DNA from: Bacteroidales bacterium
Lineage (GTDB): Bacteria; Bacteroidota; Bacteroidia; Bacteroidales; PUMT01
Reading direction: 5' to 3'
Length of the DNA stretch: 61,000 nucleotides
Assembly: GCA_007132225.1 (NCBI GenBank)
Contig: SLPB01000061.1
Coordinates: 1-61,000 of the forward strand
Shown here: positions 55,123-61,000 of the stretch, piece by piece
Layout of the letters: each line of letters opens with the position of its first letter
Position numbering within the stretch: position 1 is the first letter of the stretch
The notes under the pieces: generated by a model
Told to the model about the DNA's origin: nothing
Seen by the model: the letters and a program-made list of their open reading frames with translations, nothing else
The model's database searches: none
Made by a program: the position numbers and the translations under genes

Positions 55123-56085
55123 ATGACCAAAATCCTGGTAATAGGATCTGCCGGACAGATAGGTTCCGAATTAACCCTTAATTTGCGGGAATTGTATGGC
55201 GATGATAATGTTATTGCGGGCATTATAACATCAAAGCCTCCTGAGATACTGAGTGAGACGGGACCATGGGAAATTGTTGATATACTGGACAGGCAAATGA
55301 TTGTCTCGGCAGTAAAAAGTCACAGGGTGGATACTATTGTCAATATGGCTGCAATACTCTCTGCCACGGGTGAGGGTAATCCCATGCTGGCATGGGATGT
55401 TAACATGAACGGGCTGATCAATGTTCTTGAGGTTGCAAGGGAGTTTAAAATGAAGCAGGTACTTGTGCCAAGTTCGATTGCGGTCTTCGGGCCTGCTACC
55501 CCGGTTAACCACACCCCACAGGAAACCGTTCTGAACCCCACCACTATTTATGGGGTCACAAAGGTTGCAGGTGAATTACTTGGTGATTATTATGTTAAGA
55601 GATACGGTCTGGATGTAAGGGGATTGAGATACCCCGGAATTATCAGCCATAAAACCCTTCCCGGTGGCGGCACTACCGATTATGCCGTGGCCATATATTA
55701 TGAAGCTGTTAAAAACAGGAAGTATACATGTTTTGTCAATGAAGAAACACGGCTTCCGATGATGTATATGCCGGATTGCCTCAAAGCCACGATAGAACTT
55801 ATGCAGGCCGATTTCAAAACCCTTGGGCACCATTGTAATTTCAATGTTGGTGCAATGAGTTTCACCGCAGGGGAGCTTGCCCTCTCGGTGAAAAAACATA
55901 TGCCGGATTTTGAAATCAATTATAAACCTGATGAACGTCAAAAAATAGCAGATTCCTGGCCTGATTCAGTTGATGATACAGCAGCTCGTGAAGAATGGGG
56001 ATGGAAGCATGAATATGATCTTGACAACATGACCCGGGACATGCTTAAGGCAATAAGTGAAAAACATGAAAAGGGGCTTATCTGA
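55123..56085 (+). CDS. L-threonine 3-dehydrogenase, short-chain (epimerase-like) type
   Basis: A 320-residue extended short-chain dehydrogenase. It begins with the NAD motif LVIGSAGQIGSE, keeps the catalytic Ser (VPSSIAVFGP) and Tyr-x3-Lys (YGVTKVAGE), and has the signature GLRYPGIISHKTLPGGGTTD and PMMYMPDCLKAT of threonine dehydrogenases that descend from UDP-galactose epimerases. It oxidises threonine to 2-amino-3-oxobutyrate, the substrate of Kbl. This type replaces the zinc-dependent Tdh in many Bacteroidota. It lies two genes from kbl on the opposite strand. Confidence 0.92.
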   Translation: MTKILVIGSAGQIGSELTLNLRELYGDDNVIAGIITSKPPEILSETGPWEIVDILDRQMIVSAVKSHRVDTIVNMAAILSATGEGNPMLAWDVNMNGLINVLEVAREFKMKQVLVPSSIAVFGPATPVNHTPQETVLNPTTIYGVTKVAGELLGDYYVKRYGLDVRGLRYPGIISHKTLPGGGTTDYAVAIYYEAVKNRKYTCFVNEETRLPMMYMPDCLKATIELMQADFKTLGHHCNFNVGAMSFTAGELALSVKKHMPDFEINYKPDERQKIADSWPDSVDDTAAREEWGWKHEYDLDNMTRDMLKAISEKHEKGLI

Positions 56086-56288
56086 TCCATTTGCTGCTGG
56101 TAAGTAATTACTGAAAGTCACTTTTCGGTGCCAATCCTGATTGAGGACGGACCGGCTGACTGTTCCGGTGCAGTTTATTATCGTTTTTTGCTGGTTTGTT
56201 TTTGAGGACCCTCTGGCAGATCAAAAATTATGATAAGCCGGTTGTGGTAATTTTTGTATTTTTACAGTAAACATAAAACCTGATCCAT

Positions 56289-57815
56289 ATGTCTGAAATA
56301 CCAGTAAGAGTAAGATTTGCACCAAGTCCCACCGGTCCGCTGCACATAGGCGGAGTGCGAACAGCTCTTTTCAACTATCTTTTTGCACGGAAAAATAATG
56401 GCACTTTTATTTTACGTATGGAAGATACCGACCAGCACAGGTATGTAACCGGAGCAGAGGAGTATATTATCGAGTCGCTCGAATGGTGCAAACTGGCAAT
56501 TGACGAAGGTGTTTCTGCGGGAGGCCCACATGCTCCATACAGACAATCTGAAAGAAAGGATATTTACCGCGATTATGCGACGCAGCTTGTGGACAGCGGT
56601 CATGCATACATTGCTTTTGACAGTTCCCCGGAGCTTGAAAGGCTCCGTGAAGAGAAAGAGAAGAGTGGCGGGGTTTTTCAGTATGATCATACAGTACGCG
56701 GATCACTGAATAATTCTTTATCACTTTCTCCTTCTGAAGTTGAAAAGATGCTCAGCAACGAAGTTCCCCATGTAATAAGGTTCAAAATGCCGGTGGACAG
56801 GGAAATTGTTATCCATGACATTATAAGGGGAGAGGTGCGGGTAAATACCTCCACGCTTGATGACAAAGTGCTGTTTAAGGCCGACGGCATGCCAACATAT
56901 CATCTTGCCAATGTAACGGATGATTATCTGATGGAAATATCCCATGTAATACGGGGAGAGGAATGGCTTCCTTCATTGCCTCTGCATATATTACTTTATG
57001 AAGCCCTGGGGTGGAAAGAAAACATGCCTGAATTTGCCCACCTGCCACTTTTACTTAAACCCAGCGGAAAAGGAAAATTAAGTAAAAGGGACGGCGACAA
57101 GCTTGGCTTTCCCGTATTCCCTTTACAGTGGACAGATCCTTCCAGCGGTGCAATATCTGCCGGTTACAGGGAATCAGGATATTTTCCTGAAGCATTTGTT
57201 AACCTGCTGGCGTTGCTGGGATGGAATCCCGGTACCGATAAGGAGATATTTTCACTCGATGAGCTCACTGAGTATTTTTCGCTGGAAAGGGTACACAAGT
57301 CCGGCGCCCGGTTTGACCCGGAGAAAGCAAAATGGTTCAATCATCAATACCTTGTATCCATGGATGATTCCAGGCTTGCCAAAGAGTTTAAAAAGATAGT
57401 CAGAGAAAAGGGGTTTGATGCCGACCATGAAAAACTGGAGAATATCTGTGGACTTGTTAAGGAGAGGGCTGGTTTCGTGAGCGAGATCTGGGATCAGGCT
57501 TCATTTTTCTTTGAAAGACCCCGGCAGTATGATGAAAAAGTAATCAGAAAGAAATGGAAGGAAGAAACACCGGCTTTACTTAGTGAAATTGCCGGGTTGC
57601 TTCATAAAACCGAACCTTTTAGTGCAGGTAATCTTTCTGCTGATATTAAGTACCATCTCGAAAAGACCGGAACGGGGATCGGAACCGTGATGACTCCACT
57701 CAGACTTGCTCTGGTAGGGGAAAGCAAGGGACCTGATCTTTTTAGTATTCTTGAACTTCTGGGAAAGGAGGAGAGCATTGCCCGTATTAATCTTGCCATT
57801 GAGAGAATCGGTTAG
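56289..57815 (+). CDS. gltX: Glutamyl-tRNA synthetase
   Basis: A 508-residue class I aminoacyl-tRNA synthetase. The HIGH motif appears as PLHIGG (17-22), the KMSKS equivalent as KLSKRDG (near 261), and the adenylate/tRNA acceptor region as MEDTDQHR. The length is normal for a discriminating or non-discriminating bacterial enzyme; which type cannot be told here. It has a 203-base upstream gap after tdh. Confidence 0.96.
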   Translation: MSEIPVRVRFAPSPTGPLHIGGVRTALFNYLFARKNNGTFILRMEDTDQHRYVTGAEEYIIESLEWCKLAIDEGVSAGGPHAPYRQSERKDIYRDYATQLVDSGHAYIAFDSSPELERLREEKEKSGGVFQYDHTVRGSLNNSLSLSPSEVEKMLSNEVPHVIRFKMPVDREIVIHDIIRGEVRVNTSTLDDKVLFKADGMPTYHLANVTDDYLMEISHVIRGEEWLPSLPLHILLYEALGWKENMPEFAHLPLLLKPSGKGKLSKRDGDKLGFPVFPLQWTDPSSGAISAGYRESGYFPEAFVNLLALLGWNPGTDKEIFSLDELTEYFSLERVHKSGARFDPEKAKWFNHQYLVSMDDSRLAKEFKKIVREKGFDADHEKLENICGLVKERAGFVSEIWDQASFFFERPRQYDEKVIRKKWKEETPALLSEIAGLLHKTEPFSAGNLSADIKYHLEKTGTGIGTVMTPLRLALVGESKGPDLFSILELLGKEESIARINLAIERIG

Positions 57816-57865
57816 AGAAACAGGATAGTCATAAGCAGGGTTTGCCGGGAAGGCTGTTTTATTAG

Positions 57866-58999
57866 TCAGAAGCGGGGACAGGGAACCTGTCCGATACCTT
57901 TAAGATCAGTCAGAAGCTTGCCAAACCTGTAATGAACTGCAATTTCATGGGCGCCGCCTGTACTCTGTATCATATTGGATATTGTAAGATCATAACTGTA
58001 GCTAAGCATGAACTGATCAAACAATACACCTGCCGATACGATCACCGCATCACGGTTCCATTCCGATCCGCCCTGAGGCATCCCGCGATACCATAACCCT
58101 ATCCGCAGGGGTGTCCTGAAATAATATGCTCCCAGATCAAGCTGGTTAACAGATGACTGCCTCCTGAACTGATAAGCCAGAGAAATGGTTTGGGCTTCCA
58201 TATTCCGGTATTGCCTTTTTATATTAAAGGTTGCTCCGCCAAATGCTGTTAATTTCAATGGCATATGACCGGGATCTTCTGCAAGTGTTGAGTTTAGCTG
58301 CATAAGGTGGCCGACAGTAACCCCTGTCCAGAACTTGCTGGTAAAGACCAGCAGTGAAGAGCTGAAATTCAGTTGTCCCCTGTTGAGTTCGGGTGGCGTC
58401 TGGATGCTTGAAGGAAGAATGGTTTCGCCATAGAACTGGTCGGCAAAAGTAAGTTTATCAAAATTTATTCTTCTCTGGAAATAGTATGTTTCCAGGCCCG
58501 GTTGAAAGAAAAGGTCCCTTCCTGCCTTTATCCTGTATGAATAGTTTATTCCCGCCTTAGTTGAGGTTAGCTTGCTGCTGCCGGCATTATCATGTATAAA
58601 ACTTACACCTATTCCGCTGTTATATTCTTCCACATACTGGTCAAAAGAAACGGCATATGTAATAAAGCGCCCCGATAACCTGGGCCACTGATCGCGGTAA
58701 TTCATTACAAGTCTTCCTTCGTTTGCCGATCCTGCCATGGATGGCCCGAGTTGCATTGGAGCGGAGTAGAATTGCGAAAACTGGGAATCCTGGGTGTAGG
58801 ATGAGGATATCGGCAAAAGTAATGCTATAATTGTCAGCCATGTTAAGTGTAAAGTTCTTTTACGGTTATAACCATTTTTATGAAGCAATCTATCCCTGCA
58901 ATCAGCCGCTCTACCTGTGCTGATCTGTACCCGGGAAGAGGGGTGCTTCTGTTTCACCCCTGCACTATTATATTTTACTTTGTTCATGTCTTTTTTCAA
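57866..58999 (-). CDS. PorP/SprF family type IX secretion outer-membrane protein
   Basis: A 377-residue barrel-type protein. After a hydrophobic leader (LTWLTIIALLLPISS) the mature part opens DSQFSQFYSAPMQLGPSMAG, the standard PorP/SprF start, and the C-terminus ends PCPRF, another family mark. The first 37 residues before the leader are atypical; a TTG at 58888 would give a normal signal peptide, so the true start may be there. Such proteins are anchors or export partners of type B cargo. It follows the large surface protein by 18 bases, so the two form an operon. Confidence 0.9.
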   Translation of the reverse strand: MKKDMNKVKYNSAGVKQKHPSSRVQISTGRAADCRDRLLHKNGYNRKRTLHLTWLTIIALLLPISSSYTQDSQFSQFYSAPMQLGPSMAGSANEGRLVMNYRDQWPRLSGRFITYAVSFDQYVEEYNSGIGVSFIHDNAGSSKLTSTKAGINYSYRIKAGRDLFFQPGLETYYFQRRINFDKLTFADQFYGETILPSSIQTPPELNRGQLNFSSSLLVFTSKFWTGVTVGHLMQLNSTLAEDPGHMPLKLTAFGGATFNIKRQYRNMEAQTISLAYQFRRQSSVNQLDLGAYYFRTPLRIGLWYRGMPQGGSEWNRDAVIVSAGVLFDQFMLSYSYDLTISNMIQSTGGAHEIAVHYRFGKLLTDLKGIGQVPCPRF

Positions 59000-59017
59000 T
59001 TTTCATCCATGTTGCTC

Positions 59018-61000
59018 CTAATCTCTTCTCATCAAAAGAAAATCCCCTGTTTCTGTAAATTTCCGTCCACTGTTCAATACTCCTGTTACCCGGAAAATAT
59101 AGACATCTTCAGCAGCTGTTTGACCCTTGTAATAGCCGTCCCAGCCTATCTCAATATCATTGCTTTCAAAAAGCTTAGTTCCCCAGCGGTTGAATATTTC
59201 AAGCCTGTAGTTATCAAGATTGCCATTTATGAGGATGGGATAGAATACATGGTTGCTGAAATCATTACGATCGTACCTTCCTCCGCCTGACCCGGCTTCA
59301 TTGGGTGTAAATGCAGAAGGGAATTTCACCCGGGTAGTTGTTTTTACACTGACAGCTTCATGATAAACTGTTGAGTCTGTGCAGCCTTCGGCCGACCATA
59401 CGTTCAGGTTGACCAAAAAAGAACCGGAGTCGCTATATATGTGTACCGGGTTAACCTCTGTCGAGGTTTTGCCATCACCAAAATCCCAAAGGTAGTTTGC
59501 ACCGTTTGTAGAATAGTTGTAGGTTCTCAGTTCACTTCCAGGAATATACAGTTCTGTTGGTGCCAGCTCAAAACTTGCCTGGGGGGGCTGGTGAACCGTG
59601 ATTACTCTTTCGCTCATTACCTCTTTACCATCTGGACCCATAACATATAGCCGCGAGATATAACTACCCGGTTCTTCATAGGTGTGCACCGGGTTTTCTT
59701 CAAGTGAGGTAATTCCATTATCTCCCAGTTCCCAGCGGAAAGGATAATTTTCGGTAGTAGTCTTTGTAAACCTGACATCCAGAGGCGGGCACCCTTCACT
59801 CAGGTTAACCGCATAGCTGGCAGTGGGTTGCCGGTAATATGTCACCACGACATCGTCCGATGAGATGCATCCACTTATATCAACCGACCATATAAAAGTG
59901 TTAGCCCCTTCATGCAATTCCTCTACAATGGTTTCAGCAGATGAGGGTGAGATAATGTTTCCCCCTCCTGCATCTACCGACCAGCGGCCCGTTCCCCTTG
60001 CCGGATTGTTTGCCGAGAGGTTTGTTGTGCCGGTGTATATTATCTGGTCGGGCCCGGCATAAACATCTGTAAGATTATTCCTGACTTCCACCTGATCTGA
60101 CAATGAACAATTATTATTTGTGATGGTCCACCGGATTACATTATTTCCCTGTCCGAGGCCTCTTATTGTTGTGTTATAACCTGACTCATTATCAAAAGAT
60201 CCCGATCCGCTGATCAGTGACCATTCTCCGGTACCCACTGCTGGCATATTGCCGTTCAGTGGTGATGAATTCCCGCAAACGATAATATCTGCACCTGCAT
60301 TCGGTATTGTTGGCATATCGTTTTGAATTATGACATCACTTGATGAAGAACAATTTTCTGTGGTAATTGTCCACCGTAAAATATTCCTGCCTCTTGACAG
60401 ACCGGTGACCGGTGAATTGTAGATGCCGGAATCTCCGAAAGTTCCCGATCCGCTGATTACGCTCCACATGCCTGTGCCCTGAAGGGGGATATTGCCCTCC
60501 AGGATAGTATGGTCATCACAAATAGTCCTGTCTGCACCTGCTGAGGCGGTTGTGGGTTTATTGTTAACCAGTTTTACATCGCTGTGTTCACTGCACTGTC
60601 CGTTGGTCACTGTCCATCTGAGAATATTGTCCCCCGGAGCGAGACTGGTGACCGGGGTTATGTTACTATACGCATCTTCCATAACACCGGCACCCTGGAT
60701 TATGTTCCATACACCTGACCCCACATCCGGTTCATTGGCTGTGAGAAGAGTCTGATCGTCGCATAAAACCTGATCGGCTCCGGCAAAAGTATTTCTGGGC
60801 TGGTCATTTCTTATTACCACTTCATCGGCTGACAAGCAGCCCTCATTTTCAACTGTCCACCTGTAAGTGTTTGTTCCGGGCGCTATTGAACCAACAATGG
60901 TATTATGCAGCTCTTCTGCAACAAACTGCCCTGAACCGTTTACAACTGACCATCTGCCATTGCCGATAAGGGGATCCCGGGCCTGCAGTTGTAAGTTATC
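59018..61000 (-). CDS. Large surface protein with Ig-like repeats, PKD domains and type B gliding C-terminal domain, 5' end missing
   Basis: The frame is open from the window edge; the TTG at 60835 in the track is internal. The 660 visible residues hold at least four copies of an about 88-residue repeat built around GTGxWSVISGSG and NxLRWTITxxxCSxSD. Two PKD-like domains follow (YPFRWELGDNG.., YLWDFGDGKTS). The last about 90 residues are the gliding/CHU_C type B sorting domain: FPSAFTPNE, YRLEIFNRWG, FESNDIEIGWDG. The domain sends cargo through the type IX system to the cell surface. It is followed by its probable anchor of the PorP/SprF family. An adhesin role is inferred from SprB-like logic. 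Confidence 0.88.
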   Translation of the reverse strand, partial: DNLQLQARDPLIGNGRWSVVNGSGQFVAEELHNTIVGSIAPGTNTYRWTVENEGCLSADEVVIRNDQPRNTFAGADQVLCDDQTLLTANEPDVGSGVWNIIQGAGVMEDAYSNITPVTSLAPGDNILRWTVTNGQCSEHSDVKLVNNKPTTASAGADRTICDDHTILEGNIPLQGTGMWSVISGSGTFGDSGIYNSPVTGLSRGRNILRWTITTENCSSSSDVIIQNDMPTIPNAGADIIVCGNSSPLNGNMPAVGTGEWSLISGSGSFDNESGYNTTIRGLGQGNNVIRWTITNNNCSLSDQVEVRNNLTDVYAGPDQIIYTGTTNLSANNPARGTGRWSVDAGGGNIISPSSAETIVEELHEGANTFIWSVDISGCISSDDVVVTYYRQPTASYAVNLSEGCPPLDVRFTKTTTENYPFRWELGDNGITSLEENPVHTYEEPGSYISRLYVMGPDGKEVMSERVITVHQPPQASFELAPTELYIPGSELRTYNYSTNGANYLWDFGDGKTSTEVNPVHIYSDSGSFLVNLNVWSAEGCTDSTVYHEAVSVKTTTRVKFPSAFTPNEAGSGGGRYDRNDFSNHVFYPILINGNLDNYRLEIFNRWGTKLFESNDIEIGWDGYYKGQTAAEDVYIFRVTGVLNSGRKFTETGDFLLMRRD

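Overview
The window reads as a chromosomal segment of a member of the Bacteroidota, most likely class Bacteroidia. The class is inferred from gene content; the order is not resolved. Lineage markers are type IX secretion and gliding genes (gldH, a SprE/PorW-like TPR lipoprotein, porX, a PorP/SprF protein, and a protein with the gliding/CHU_C C-terminal domain), TlpA-like lipoproteins, an Oar-like TonB-dependent receptor, a short-chain-type threonine dehydrogenase and lipid A/Kdo genes. Intergenic DNA is AT-rich. I see no tRNA, rRNA, CRISPR array, insertion sequence or phage gene, so this looks like ordinary core and accessory chromosome rather than a mobile island.

Layout. 1-7.2 kb: the 3' end of a comM/yifB gene, a K+-type membrane pyrophosphatase with an unusually good Shine-Dalgarno sequence, then on the minus strand two TlpA-like lipoproteins (one with its CxxC lost) followed by lpxH. 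7.2-18 kb, carbohydrate region: a fused glycogen synthase/alpha-glucan phosphorylase, a sialidase-fold secreted protein, a GH78 rhamnosidase and a ribulokinase. 18-25 kb: ribF, an S66 LD-carboxypeptidase, yraN, a YjbR-family gene, a LuxE-like acyl-protein synthetase divergent from a nucleotide cyclase-HD fusion, and pgk. 25.5-29.6 kb: a plus-strand run of DNA polymerase III delta', ricT, gldH, trmB and an alkyltransferase-like gene. 29.6-33.2 kb, minus strand: cysQ, a DUF1080 lipoprotein and a Gfo/Idh/MocA oxidoreductase. 33.7-40.2 kb, plus strand: nfu, sprE/porW-like, porX, tsaE and an unusual alanine dehydrogenase. 40.2-49 kb: a large uncharacterised outer-membrane protein, waaA and an Oar-like receptor. 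49-58 kb: class II ribonucleotide reductase, kbl and tdh flanking a glycoside-hydrolase-like lipoprotein, and gltX. 58-61 kb: a PorP/SprF protein behind a large surface protein cut by the window edge.

How they fit together. Three themes recur. One is envelope and secretion: gldH, sprE/porW and porX serve the type IX system; the PorP/SprF protein plus its neighbour look like an anchored cargo pair; lpxH and waaA build LPS. The second is carbohydrate use: rhamnosidase, sialidase-fold protein, Gfo/Idh plus DUF1080 (a likely 3-keto-glycoside route), ribulokinase and glycogen turnover. The third is threonine catabolism through Tdh and Kbl. No complete novel system can be proven from sequence alone. 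The best candidates for new biology are the synthase-phosphorylase fusion, the cyclase-HD protein with a substituted metal ligand, the orphan 1169-residue outer-membrane protein and the cysteine-less TlpA paralogue.
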